Assembly (NCBI RefSeq): GCF_017654505.1
Contig: NC_054565.1
Location: 5,164,881 to 5,228,880, forward strand
Direction: 5' to 3'
DNA length: 64,000 nt
From: Polyodon spathula
Taxonomy: Eukaryota; Chordata; Actinopteri; Acipenseriformes; Polyodontidae
Position 1 is the first letter of the stretch. Each line of letters starts with the position of its first letter. Below the pieces are notes generated by a model. The model had not been told where the DNA came from. It searched no databases and saw only the letters and a list, made by a program, of their open reading frames with translations. The translations under genes and the position numbers were made by a program. Positions 37,853-49,721 of this stretch are shown piece by piece.

Positions 37853-38728
37853 GGCATCCATCTTCTGCATCCTGCTCCACTGAGCACCGAGCAGATACTT
37901 ACGGGAAGACAAGAAGACGCCCACAATGGGTGCTCAAATATGGTCCAGTATCCCCACCCTACCCAACCCCTACCAAAGTGAATTGGGTCTCAATGGAATC
38001 ATGACGAATGGTTCTAAAAGTTCCAAGCTATGCTGGTGGCATATCTGCAAAGGTTGGAACACTTGTTAGCCAATGAGATTGCTCCCTCTATTCTTGAAAT
38101 TTTATAACTAAAATATATACTGTTGCAAAGGTTTCAACCAATCTAGTGGCAGTAATTCCCTCCTTAACTTAAGCAACCAAAAGGTTTACTGTCATTAGAG
38201 AACAGCAGCACAGTTAACCTATCAAGACCAACAATGAAAAAACACAAAACTGTGTCTGATTGAATTAAAGGATTACATTGATTGCTTGTGTGTTTTAATT
38301 GACCCCCCCCCCCCCAGTTAAAACAAACTCCATTCTTGTTATGATCAGTTCCATATAAAGATCAGCTCACTATTAAAGCAAACAACTCTGTCCTCCCCTT
38401 TCAACATGGGCATTCTGCAGAACAAGCTCAGGCCTGTCAACATGGATCGTTTGAAGATGGGCTTTTAGTAAATTGAGACAGGTTTCCATCATATCCCTAT
38501 ATAACGATTTTATGTTTGCTTATTACTTTTTACACACAATGGAAATATGTTAACATGCTGTTTAGCTAGTTTTTAACAGTTAATAAACTTAAATTAAAAG
38601 TGTGGCCAAAATCTCTTCCCCATTCAAGTTGGGGACCATTGATCTCCCTTGAATGACAGCTCAGTCTTTCCTCCACCACACTAACATCATGTTTCAGAGG
38701 AGAGAGGTCCACCAACTTAGTACTTAGT

Positions 38729-39447
38729 AATCTTGGTTGCACTATATTTTAAGTGGCCCTTTTTGAGTTTATAATCTGTTATCAACATGTTAAAAAATTC
38801 ACTTTGGGTGTATACATATATATTAGTAGGGATCTGATGTTAGCTAGACTACTGTAATTTGCTTTTTAGAAATAGGGTGCTTTAAACACTACAAAACAAA
38901 TAGCTTAAAAACTACAAAACAAAGGTTCCTCATCCTAGTACTGGCCACGCCCAGCCTTGCTAAACTGCTGAGAACCCAAGAGGTCAGTCAGGGTTTCAAT
39001 CTGGAATCTAAACAAACACTCCAGTTACCTTTTCAATTCTTGCAAATCATTATTTCCCATATTTATGTTGTTTGTGGTATGTATTAAATATTGTTAAATT
39101 TTTGCAATGTGAAATCATATTGTTCTGTATTTATTAAATCTTGTTTAATGGTTTGCAGTGTGAAATCATATTGTTCTGTATTTATTAAATCTTGTTTAAT
39201 GGTTTGGGTATACTTTTCATATGCATATGATTGTACCTGTTTAATGCCCCTCTATGTGTGTTGTGTATGATGCTCTATTGGATGTTTCTGCTTAGATCAT
39301 TATTTACCATTGCAGGAAACAAAATGCCTCTGAAAAGGCTCCTCAAGGCTGATTGTTGGGAAGCATATTAGCATTGCACTGAAGTCCATGGATGAAGCAT
39401 TGTACACTGAAGACTGTGCAATGCTGATATGCTTCCCCACACCCTTA
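38729..39447. repeat. Duplicated flank block, copy 1 (downstream of array gene 1)
   Basis: This block aligns with 47307-47965 downstream of array gene 2. Long stretches are identical, for example around GGTTCCTCATCCTAGTACTG and TTCATATGCATATGATTG. Differences include a 51-bp internal tandem copy here (near 39,110-39,200) that is absent downstream. The block shows that gene plus flank were duplicated together. Confidence 0.93.
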
Positions 39448-39837
39448 CAGTCGGTCTTAGGAATAATGATCCTATCATAAAAGATAGGGCACATAATGTT
39501 ATATTAAACAGGTAAGAAAATAAATATTGGGAATTATTTACTAGACGTATTAATGATTCCTTTATCTTTATACACAAAAAAATATTTATGTTTGGATTAC
39601 ATAAATGAGTGCTGTTAAATTGAAATGATTATTTTTGTACTGGAATCTTTGATCTTTATTAAAAAAAATTAGCATTCTTTTTGTCTTTTTTTTTTCTTCA
39701 GTTCTCTCATAAAGAAAAGAAGGAGTGTTGTATTGGCTCTAGCACTGCTGTGTAAAGGCCACTCCAGGGGTCTGGTGACACAGGTCCCAAATTGGAACTC
39801 TGGTCCTGACTAATTGCTATGGATGAGCGGGGGAGCC

Positions 39838-39895
39838 CTCGGCCCCTCGCCCCTAGCCCCCCCCCCCTCGCGGGGGGGACTCCTCGGGGGGGGAG
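39838..39895. repeat. GC-rich C/G-run patch
   Basis: GCCCCCCCCCCTCGCGGGGG and flanking runs (CCTCGGCCCCTCGCCCC before, CTCCTCGGGGGGGG after) form a strong local dyad in an AT-rich background. Slippage or a structured element end could explain it; nothing else was recognised. Confidence 0.7.
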
Positions 39896-41447
39896 GCATC
39901 CCTGACCTAGACTACATTTCAAATCAATAAAAAGAAAAAGAAAACCACAGCATTGGATCATTTCAAATGATATCATTTGCAACTTGAATTAAGAACCCAT
40001 CCATGAATGGAGTGTGCTTGCAATCTTATGCTGATAATGACAAACTCCAGTTTGTTACATCACTCAAACAGTTTAATCCACTTTCTACATTCATAAGCTC
40101 ATTTGGACTTTAGTCTTGTGTGGCGCACTGAGGCCCGGAATTTGTGGGTCTGTTCCTGTGTGTAAAGAGGTGACAGGTCTGGTGGTGGGATCAGGGAATA
40201 CCCACGGTCCTTCACTTCACCTCAGCTGAGGGAACTTCACTGGACATTCTATAACTAGGGAGACAATGGGGCTACAATAATCAGGCACTCAATTAAGTTA
40301 AAAAGAAAACATTCAATCGAGCTTGATAATGCCACTATCACTGGAAATTGGTTGACCGGGAAAGAAGTTGACATCGTCAACACTGGTCATGCGCACATTT
40401 CTGAATTTCGAGGGAGGGTTCATGGCTGACAACATTTTCTGTCTGATCCTTAAGTCCTGGTTGACCAGTTTCCTGTGACATTGAGGGTTTATGTTTGTAT
40501 GAATTCTGAGATATCACCACTTTAACTCTGCCCCCTTTACACCATGTTCAGTTGTTTTTAGTAATTTAATGTATTTGCACATATGTAAATTAGGGATTTG
40601 TCAATTATGTTTGGTAACACTTTAAATTAAGTGTCCCTAATTACTGTGCATTTACATAGTAGTTACCTACTAAATATAAGTGTACCCCCTGACACACAAT
40701 TACAATGTTATTGTGCATAGTTACAATGTACTTAATGTGTAAATCTGTTTGGACGATATATGTAAGTACACAATTGTTAAGCATTACAAATGATAACACA
40801 ATATTGCTAAACAGCTAGTTGCAAGTAAGAAAGTGCAATTGGCAGCCTAATTCCTTCATCGATTATCACATCTCAGCGACAGGGGACAGGACACAATCGC
40901 TGTGTATCACACAACACTGCCGCATTACATGGAGTAGGAGGATCACTCTGCCTTGCATGTCAACCTTCATCCAATAGAACCAATTCAAGCCAGTAAATGT
41001 AACCCTCTCGTTGTGGTGTGTTTGAGTTAACCTTCTCCTCCTATCCCAGCTCTGCTTCATTTTCAGCCTTGCGAGGAGAGTTGCTAATCAAACTGCCCTG
41101 GCTGAGCCAGCTTTCGAGAGCTCTAGCGGCTCACTGATATCCGGCAACAAGCTCCAGGGTGTAAAGAGTTGATTTGTTTACCCTTCAGAGCCATGTTCTT
41201 CATTGCAAGACCCTCCAGCCACTTACTGCCCTTGACGTGGGCCCCCCCCCCCCCGACAATACACTAATGTGAAAAAGGCGGTGTGGCAAAAGTGGCACCC
41301 CTCTCTGAAAATTAGTGAAGAACACTGCATCAGAGGATGCCCAGTGATGATATTGCAGGAAGCCAGTCAACTTTTACAGGTATATATATATAGTGGTTTA
41401 TATTATTATTTTTTTGTTTAATTATTAGTTGTACTGTTTAGTTGTAG

Positions 41448-42112
41448 AGTGATGAGTGAGTGAACGAGAATGATGATGATTTCAAAGTTGGTTCAGAGGA
41501 TTTAGACAGTGATGCTGACTTATCACTCAGTGATGATGATGAAGAGGATGTGGAGCCAAGAACAGCAGGGGACTGGGTGTTTATTACTGATCCCTGCCAT
41601 GATGCCAGTCCTCCATCATTTGATTTCGCACCTGCTTACACAGATGTGCACCCCGCCGTGGAACTTGAGAGTTTGCGTTCTCCATTGGAGTGTTTTTTGG
41701 CTTTTGTTCTTGAAAAGCTAATCACTTACCTTTGTGACTGTACAAACACAAGAGCATGCAGCTACTTTACAGGTACGCCAGCTGCAAATGGGAAGCTGTT
41801 TGGTTTGAAATGGCAGTGCTGAGACAAAATACTATCAAAACACAGCACTGGGTACAGGCAATAAAGCAGGCGTCTGCGGCAGCCAGATCCATCACAATGC
41901 CTGCGCAAAGTAGCTGTGTACACACATTTGTGACGATCCCTCCAGCACAAGGGAAGCAGAGACTGCAACAAAGGTGCAGGGCCTGCTATGAAAATGAAAA
42001 CAAAAGAAAGGACACAAGAAAAATGTACAGTGGTTGCGAAGGCAACCCCGGGTTCTGTTGTATTGAACATTTCAATAAATGGCACAGAGCAAGTCGAGAA
42101 TGGCACACGTTT
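41448..42112 (+). mobile_element. piggyBac-family transposase relic with internal deletion
   Basis: The N-terminal part (41460-41760) encodes the acidic leader, SLSDDDEEDVEP, AGDWVFITDP and LRSPLECFL-FV-EKLI--LC--TNTRAC, the usual start of PGBD/piggyBac transposases. The C-terminal part (about 41880-42112, other frame) encodes IPPAQGKQRLQQRCRACYEN, KRKDTRK and GCEGNPGFCCIEHFNKWH, the Cys-rich terminal domain. The central catalytic DDD region is missing, so roughly 300-400 residues have been lost. CCACTT-CCCTT-type sequences near 41217 and (complemented) 42396, the latter next to TTAA, may be decayed inverted termini. Confidence 0.8.
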
Positions 42113-44331
42113 TGATGTTGTTTGATTTTTATTTGATAATTACTGTTTACTGGTTATTATTGTTATTAGCAGCGTTTTTTTTTTTTTTTCATTGTTCAAC
42201 AAAAAATGAAATAAAAAAATGTGTTTTCATTTCTATATTGTAAATAGGTATGTAGTACACAGGAGCGTAAAGGGTTCATGAACAAACACAAATAAATGAC
42301 TTAAACTGTGTTTATGTTAACATTTTATAGCAATTACATGTTTGAAAACATTGTTTTTAAAATCTGGTACCTGGGAAGGGGTTTCAAGTGGTTAATTTAC
42401 CAGATCACTCAAAATATATAGATTCATTATATAGGGCAATTAAATTAAAACATTACACTGGGCAAAGACAAGGAGCAACAACCAAGAGATAAAAGTATGA
42501 CACTATTTATTAAACACAGCTTCTGTTAAAAGATCACATACACGATTAAAATACAGAATACACAATACCAGGCAAATAGCACGAGTAGATTACACTTAAC
42601 ATCAAAATGAGCTTTCAATACAGGCAAGCTACAATTAACAGCAATAGCATAATTAGAAATTGAATTCAGTGCAGGTACAATTTGCATCAATGAAATAGTT
42701 AAAGCTTGAATTCCATACAGCTCATTGTACAATTAAACAGGCAGCTCATAGAATCAAGAGGATAGTGGCAAAACAAGTAATTACTAAACTAAACAATTAC
42801 AACCAAGTAATTACTACACTCCAAACCAAGTGAATATCACGCAAAATTATAATCCAACATAAAGAAACGTGCACATTGTCCTTCCTAGAAGCAGCGTGCA
42901 AGGCTCCATGAATACAAACACACACACACAACTCAAAACAAAACGTTTAAGCTTAACTCCCATAGGGAGTGCCAAATACCACATCAGCGCAAACTTCTCA
43001 CACAGCATGTACGGGTCGGTTACCCGACTGCTCAACACTCATATAAACTGTTTTAACTGCACGAAACAGTTTAGACCAAAAGAAAGCTCAAAACAATTAT
43101 GCTCGCTCCATCAACGGGGTTTACTCGCAAACAAACGTGCGGAGCCGATATTCCCGCAGCCTTGCCTCTCTTTAATCTCAATCTGCATTGCCTTTTAAAC
43201 GGTAACGAAGTGAAACTATTTTTCCAATTGAATTTAGTTAATCAGTTACACCTGCCACATTCTCTCAGTGACTAAACCCACGTAGCAGGTAGCAGCTGCT
43301 ACAAATAGCACCACAGGACACAAGTCATCTTGAAAAGGGCCTTGAAACAGACTTGCGAGTTATAAGTGTAAAACATTGTCAGGATGTTAACAATGAAAAG
43401 AAATGACAGGTACCTTATTTGAACAGTTACAGCAACACGTAGGAACGTGCAACATTATATTTTCCAGAACCCAGCTGCTTACTTTTTAAAGCACAGGATA
43501 TTGAATGTATTATAATCTTAGGGTATCTGAAGGCTGTTTGTCTGTCCGTTCAACACTTTTTTCAGCACAAACAATGAAACTACTACCCAGTATTGAGTTT
43601 CAAAACCCTCACAATTTGAACAGACTGACAAACATCTGACATTAACTCTATAGAGTAGCTGGGGGCTGGAAGAGTTGAAAGGTCACATTGTCACATGATT
43701 TGAATGGACCCAGGAAAACTGTTCAGCGCTGGCATTGACAAGCTCAAAGCACTTCAAAGCCGGTCCATTTCAAGACAAATAATAATGACTCAACAGTGGA
43801 GCATCAAATCCACTCAGAATGAGCGTCAACACCTGACATAAAGAGAATGTAAAATAAACCACATGAAATCAACAACATGTTGCTCTTCCTGGAAGATTCT
43901 CTTACAGCCAGAGAAACAGCCCCAGGCCAATGGGCTGATTAACTGTGTCAGTTGTATTCTTGTGTTGTAGGAGTCAAAAAACCAATACTATATTTTTAGC
44001 CTGGTTTTTGTTTTCTGATTGAAATGACATTTGAAGCCACTGTTTACACAGATGTATTTGAATCCGTTGTCAATTAACAGTTGACAATAGTATTAAATAG
44101 CTTTTACTGGCCAGCAAACTCAATACCAAATAGCATAGAATAGCAGATTTGTTTTCAAAGTGGTTGCGGCGCAGGCAGAGAGAAGGAAAATGAGTGGGGA
44201 TGTCCTTTGCTAGATTATAGGGAGCCCATATTAGTTTGATCAGATGATCACATTATTAGTCGTTTTCGACTAAATACACAAGCAATATTGAATTTATGTG
44301 AGGAGTTATCAGAGGATTTGGACAGTAAACC

Positions 44332-44385
44332 CCATTGTGCCTGAGGAGTTGTTTGATTAGAGAGCATGTATAAAAGAGCTGGTGT
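44332..44385 (+). promoter_or_regulatory. Promoter of array gene 2
   Basis: TATAAAAG at 44369-44376, followed by AGCTGG, with CCATTGTGCCTGAGGAG and TTGTTTGATTAG upstream. The order and spacing match gene 1. The start codon is 60 bp downstream, preceded by the shared leader CATCACCTCCCAGAAAG. Confidence 0.75.
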
Positions 44386-44428
44386 GCCGCATGATGCCCA
44401 GAAACAAAAAGCATCACCTCCCAGAAAG

Positions 44429-45378
44429 ATGAAGAGGCTCGTCCTTGCTCTCTGTGCCTTTGCTCTGGTGGCGCTGCCCAGCGAGGTAGGTAAAAACCGT
44501 TATTTATCGTTGTGAATGCATTCAGTCGATTGAAGACATTTAAAAAGACATCTAGTCAAAACATTTGATCTTGAATATATACATTTCTTTTAGTATTTCT
44601 GAATTTTATTTAAATAAACAAAATTAACTCAACACACATTTTACATTTTTTTTTTGATTATCGGATATTTCGAATAGTTGGGTTCCCGCTAAGCATGTTC
44701 TCACACAGCGTATTCTATATAGTTGATATATATATATATCTATATATATATATATATATAATATATATATATAATATATATATATTATATATATATATAT
44801 TTGGACCTGATAAAATTTTAAAAATTTTAATATCACTAAAAAAAACTGTTGATATCAGTTTTGCTTTTAAAGATATACACAACAAATTGTTCACACAGAA
44901 TTGAAATATTAAAATGGATTTAAAATGCTTCTATAGTATTTACAACCAATTTAAACCAATTAAAAAAAAGTGTGTGAATATACAGTAGGAATCTCAGGAC
45001 TGAAAGATATACAAAATATGACATAGAATACAGATTACCGGGCAATTTTAATAGGAAGTCATTAATTATTGTGAGAAACAAAAACTATATGAAAACTATG
45101 TAATCTTACCTATTCATTCTGGGCAGGTTTTTCTCTCCCAGTACGAATCGTAGAATTGGTAGGATTTTTAAGCAGCTCTAGTATGTACTTGAATTATTTC
45201 TACAATGATAACAATTGAATTCTTTATCTAGTATTATACTTTTTATGTTTTTTTATTAACTATTATGAGTCCAGTATGTTGTGCTGCCTGACTGTTAATG
45301 CTGTATGTACATCTGTCATTACATTTCAACAATTTAAAAAGGCAGTTCACATTGATAAAACTGATCAAAGTAGTTCTT

Positions 45379-45454
<76 letters not shown>

Positions 45455-46711
45455 TATATATATTATTATATCTTAATGCGTTGGAAAAACCTTTAATTAT
45501 ACAGTTATTACAATATTCCATTCAAGAACTTAATAACTGAGAATTATGCAACCTTTTTTACAGTGGTATTTCTCAATCATGGTATAAGGTAAAAAATATT
45601 ATATACATCTTAAAAAATATATTATGTTAAGCAAAGCGGTGGTTCTGTCAGAGAACTCACTTTAACCTTCAAATCACGCAAATATCATATTTTAGACGCT
45701 TCCAATACCAGACTAGATCTTAATTCAAATACCTAGTTTCTTATTCTTTCCCTCGATAAATAATTCATCTAATGAGCGGCAAGGAAAGGTTTGATATTTT
45801 TTTTCAATCCATTACATCCCCGCTGTGCACGAGAGCTCTCCTCTCCAGCTCTGCCTGCTTTTTTTTTGGCTTTGTCAAACAGTGGAGGGCAGCTATCCTA
45901 CACCCTGCCCATGGATTCCCTACGACCAGCCTCTCCATTTATCTGTGAGCTACTTTATATGCAGGGATACCTCGAAAGGTTGGGCCAAAGACCAAAGAAT
46001 GTAGTGTAAAATCTGTATATTGTAATAGCTGTCTAGTCTATGTTTTAATATATAATCTATCGTATGAATTTCTTGACAGAAAAACAGTGATAAAAAAATT
46101 ACCTGTTTGGTCAGATGAGCAGAACAAGGGCTTTTGTCTGAAAATGAAAGATGTTTTAATCATTTAAACCTTTTGTGCACATCAAAAAGGTTTAATTTGT
46201 TTTGTTTTTGTGCACCGCAGTTACACTGCATGTCCTATATGTGTATGTTATTATTGTTTAACATTTTGAAAGAAGGGCCACCGTGACTTCCTGTTATTTA
46301 AGTCCAGTCACAGATTTGCTTATTAAAGTTGAAGCCTGGATGTACTGATTGCATCGTTTACATTTTTGCCCAGTTCCAATCCCAGCTTCATTACCATACA
46401 AGGAATTTTGGAGAAACCTTTTGTACTGGTAATCAGTACCATTTTGTATTTTTTTTTCTATCAAGGCAGTAACTATTCTTAACACCATGACAACCACTAA
46501 AGGAACCGACACTGTGGCAACCATTACAGGAACAGACATCGTGGCAACTTCTACAGGAACAAACACCACAGCACCCACTACAGGAAAAGACACTTCCAAA
46601 CCCTCCATGTTCGCATGCTGTACAACCGCAGGTGCTGCTCCAGCCATGGTCGCTTCCATCAGTCCCCTTCTGGGACCTCTGGTGTCTATATTGTCCTACC
46701 TCCTCCACTGA
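44429..46711 (+). CDS. Array gene 2: short GPI-anchored mucin-like protein
   Basis: Two exons: 44429-44485 (19 codons, MKRLVLALCAFALVALPSE, donor GAG/GTAGGT) and 46466-46711 (81 codons plus TGA, acceptor CTATCAAG/GCA), joined phase 0 to 100 aa. The signal peptide directs it to the secretory pathway. The mature core is Thr-rich and built of four imperfect 9-residue units (KGTDTVATI, TGTDIVATS, TGTNTTAPT, TGKDTSKPS), with one N-glycosylation sequon (NTT) and many possible O-glycosylation sites. The C-terminus (AGAAPAMVAS then PLLGPLVSILSYLLH) is a hydrophobic tail with no charged end, typical of GPI attachment; the omega site is probably in AGAAP. A CC pair lies just before it. The architecture recalls CD24/CD52, but no family match is claimed. 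AATAAA at 46871-46876 is the likely poly(A) signal. The intron is 1,980 bp. Confidence 0.8.
44727..44802. repeat. Interrupted (TA)n tract in gene 2 intron
   Basis: AT repeats with C and AAT interruptions; forms spurious tyrosine/isoleucine ORFs on both strands. Confidence 0.95.
45380..45465. repeat. (TA)n microsatellite in gene 2 intron
   Basis: About 40 TA units with one G interruption near the end. Confidence 0.97.
45965..46076. repeat. Dispersed repeat, copy 2
   Basis: Similar to 33797-33906 upstream of array gene 1 (shared CTAGTCTATGTTTTAATA and flanks). Here it sits in the intron of gene 2. Confidence 0.6.
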
Positions 46712-46927
46712 GCACCAGAATACCAAAAAGGGCTTAAAGAGTTAATATACTGTATGGGAAACCATGATGGTGGCCACAACCATAGCACTTATCATTTCTC
46801 ATGCCCTCCAAAAGCACTTAGCAAATTGCAAATGAAACTCAAAACTAATCAACAATTAGGAGCTGGATTGAATAAAAGAATACAGCGCCTGCATTATTTC
46901 CCTGTCTTGTGGTGACATTCTATCAAA

Positions 46928-46929
<2 letters not shown>

Positions 46930-47013
<84 letters not shown>
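46930..47013. repeat. (TA)n microsatellite
   Basis: About 41 uninterrupted TA units, shortly downstream of gene 2. Confidence 0.98.
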
Positions 47014-47018
<5 letters not shown>

Positions 47019-47306
47019 GTAAAATATAACTGATGTGTTTGTGTATTTGTTCACGCAACAGCATACTGTATGACTGATTGAACTGAATAGCGCAATGGAT
47101 CAGGGAAATGAAGCACTAATCAGGCAAATCTGCATGTTCTGATTGAATAAATCCCAAATATTATAGATTAAACTCCCTTGTGATCACAGCTATAGAAAGA
47201 ACAGCGCCTGTTAAGATTCTTGTCAGCCTCTGTCAATGTGGACACGTTCTGTAGAAGTTACTCAGCCCTTTTGTGATCGAAATTCCACTTCATTAAAAAA
47301 TAATGA

Positions 47307-47965
47307 GAATCTTGGTTGCACTATATTGTAAGCGTCAACACGTTAACAAATTCACTTTGGGTTTATACATATATATTAGTAGGGATCTGATGTTAGCTAG
47401 ACTGTTGCACTTTGCTTTTTAGAAATAGGGTGCTTTAAACACTACAAAACAAACAGCTTAAAAACTACAAAACAAAGGTTCCTCATCCTAGTACTGGCCA
47501 CGCCCAGCCTTGCTAAACTGCTGAGAGCCCAAGAGGTCAGTCAGGGTTTCAATCTGGAATCTAAACAAACACTCCAGTTACCTTTTCAATTCTTGCAAAT
47601 CATTATTTTCCACATTTATGTTGTTTGTGGTGTGAGATCATATTGTTCTGTATGTATTAAATATTGTTACATTTTTGCAATGTGAAATCATATTGTTCTG
47701 TATTTATTAAATCTTGTTTAATGGTTTGGGTATACTTTTCATATGCATATGATTGTACCTGTTTAATGCCCCTCTATGTGTGTTGTGTATGATGCTCTAT
47801 TGGAAGTTTCTGCTTAGATCATTATTTACCATAGCAGGAAACAAAATGCTTCTGAAAAGGCTCCTGAAGGCTGATTGTGGGGAAGCATATTAGCATTGGA
47901 TTACCATGGATGAAGCATTGTACACTGAAGACTGTGCAATGCTGATATGTGTCCCCACACCCTTA
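47307..47965. repeat. Duplicated flank block, copy 2 (downstream of array gene 2)
   Basis: Counterpart of 38729-39447. Most of it aligns almost base for base, ending at CCCCACACCCTTA in both. The similarity stops at the foldback element that follows here. Confidence 0.93.
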
Positions 47966-47988
47966 TTGAACAATCATATATATTTTTG

Positions 47989-48257
47989 ATATATGTTAGA
48001 AAAGTATGATACTTATATTTTGCATATATAGAAATTTTTGATATATTTTAAATATATAGGATATATTTTAGTCTGTAATCCATATATTTATTTTATATGG
48101 ATTACAGACTAATGAAAATATATGGTCCAGACATATAAAATACATATATGGATTACAGACTAAATATATTTTAAATATATCCCATATATTTTAAATATAT
48201 AAAAATGGGCCAATTTCTATATATGAAAAATATAAGGATCATGCTTTTCTACCATAT
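47989..48257. mobile_element. AT-rich foldback (MITE-like) element
   Basis: The left arm (47989-48087) and right arm (48144-48257) are inverted copies of about 100 bp (TAGAAAAGTATGAT versus ATCATGCTTTTCTA, and GTCTGTAATCCATATA versus TATATGGATTACAGAC). Nested inside is a perfect 17-bp stem, AGTCTGTAATCCATATA (48070-48086) with TATATGGATTACAGACT (48094-48110), around a 7-nt loop. No coding content. It abuts the end of the duplicated block. Confidence 0.85.
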
Positions 48258-48268
48258 ATTAAGCAGCC

Positions 48269-48500
48269 TTACATAGTCTTTTTGCTGGGATAGTTAGTAA
48301 TCTGGGCAAAAAATGTAAACTGATTGATCGCAGAACTTTGTCGAGTCTTAAAAGATTCAACTGATTCTGCCTTAACAACATGACTAGGTAACCAATTGCA
48401 TACCCTCACCACTCTCTGTGTGAAGAATTGTCTCTTCCCCTCTGTCCTAAGTCTATCTCTAATTTTCATCAGTGTCCTCCTACTAAGAGCAAAGAGCTGA
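48269..48500 (-). mobile_element. LINE reverse-transcriptase C-terminal remnant
   Basis: On the minus strand the frame gives LFALSRRTLMKIRDRLRTEG then KRQFFTQRVVRVCNWLPSHV and VKAESVESFKTRQ. The pattern FFTQRVV--WN-LP--VV-A-SV-SFK is the usual C-terminus of jockey/Rex-type LINE polyproteins. Only this 3' end is present, as expected from 5' truncation on insertion. Confidence 0.75.
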
Positions 48501-48605
48501 CGATCTCCACAGAGGACTACAGGGATCGTTGCACTGGATCTGGCACTCCTGTTGGTTTAATGAGGCAAAACCGGAAGGGACACTTCCATAAACAAACTAT
48601 TCTAC
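48500..48605 (+). mobile_element. SINE-like copy (related to 59,550 and 39,720)
   Basis: GGATCGTTGCACTGGATCTG, GCACTCCTGTTGG and GAGGCAAAACCGGAAGGGAC align with the body of the tRNA-SINE at 59,505-59,640 at roughly 70% by eye. A weaker relative is seen at about 39,720-39,760. Confidence 0.45.
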
Positions 48606-49645
48606 AAGTACATATACATAGTCTGACACGCCGTTTAGGTATTTAACCCAAAATAATTTACAGAGTTTAAAAGCTGTCCTTCCACAGCAGAACACATGCT
48701 ATAACAAGAGTCGCTTTACACACAACAAATTCACTTACTTTAAATCACAAAATGGCTCTTGTATCCAATACATGCTACTAAACATAAAGCATGTAGTAAA
48801 AATAAAAATGAAATGCACTGGATCTGTATGCTGGATGTACGTCTGTTTATTAAGCTGCAAAGTGGGTGTTTTAAGCATTGAAAGCATGTGAAGTTCACAA
48901 GATATTTAAATTGAATGCCTAAAGAACATGCAGAGCAATTCTGCTGCACAGACTGAGCCATCTCCTCAATGGTCAACTGAGCCTGCCTGGGAATTGCCAG
49001 AAACACGTGACCAATAAGTCTTCTTGATCCTTTAAGATTTCTCTGTGACGTCTTAGTCCCCCTCAACCTAACCTACCAATTTACCTATCTGTCACTCGAA
49101 TTGTTGGAAGGTAAATCTTTGTAGTAAATAGAATATTTTGCTCCGGGAGTTTCAGAACCCTCCATTTGGGACATTCCATTGCTATCAGTGCCTATTTTGG
49201 GATGGCGGTAGAGGGCACAGCAAGTTTCTTGTTGTTTCTATTTATTCTCTTTTTATTTAGCACGTTCTTATCTCAAACTCAGCTGTGTGTAAACAGGTGG
49301 TTTATAATTGGCTACTCTCTACCTGTTAACATCTTTTGTTGTGCATCATTTGCTGGAGTGAAAAGAAAGGCTCATTAAGTCAATCTTGCTATTAACCGAT
49401 TTGATTTTGAAAGTGACATTTGAAGGCAAGTAGTTTTGGTAGGAAGAAACGTCAAAAGCTACCAAGCCTATTTATAATGTCAGGCTGTTTAGAATGTCAG
49501 GCATTTCCATCTGTGGACTATTAGAAGTAGTTGTGGGTATTTGGACTCAGGATCTGTATTGCAATATACTGCAATACTTAAGACAATATTGCGATATGTA
49601 TTGTGATGCATATTGGAATTCAAACACTGCATAATGCTGATGGTG

Positions 49646-49720
<75 letters not shown>
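49646..49720. repeat. (TA)n microsatellite
   Basis: About 37 uninterrupted TA units. Confidence 0.98.

Positions 49721-49721
<1 letters not shown>

Larger units (their letters stand above)
34843..37883 (+). pseudogene. Array gene 1: GPI-anchored mucin-like protein, apparently disrupted
   Basis: Exon 1 (34843-34899) encodes the signal peptide MKGLLLALCVLAMVMLING and ends phase 0 at GTATGT. The best exon 2 acceptor is near 36783-36789 (TTCTAG/TTCAAG). It reads only about 35 codons to TAA at 36892. Beyond it, 36,910-37,730 is a 21-bp repeat encoding the heptad TTTDDKK (some units TTTDAKK). Four units have indels (-5, +1, -5, -5), moving the heptad frame from 0 to 1. The array ends in a GPI-type tail, NSAASPAMTSHNLLLWSL, but a 74-bp duplication (37705 and 37779) interrupts it. 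The complete tail with LASIFCILLH-stop (to 37883) is out of frame with the heptads. As read, no protein joins signal, repeats and anchor. Either it is a pseudogene or the repeat was assembled badly. Candidate ATTAAA poly(A) signal near 38264. Confidence 0.65.
37884..44330. other. Intergenic stretch between array genes 1 and 2
   Basis: No host gene found. It holds the gene 1 3' flank, a duplicated block (38.73-39.45 kb), a GC-rich hairpin-forming patch (39.84-39.90 kb), a fragment starting GGTAACACTTTAAATTAAG (40.61 kb) that resembles the end of a fish DNA transposon, an internally deleted piggyBac (41.4-42.1 kb) and an unclassified repeat (42.44-43.2 kb). C homopolymers of 12 or more occur near 38304 and 41240. 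Confidence 0.6.
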
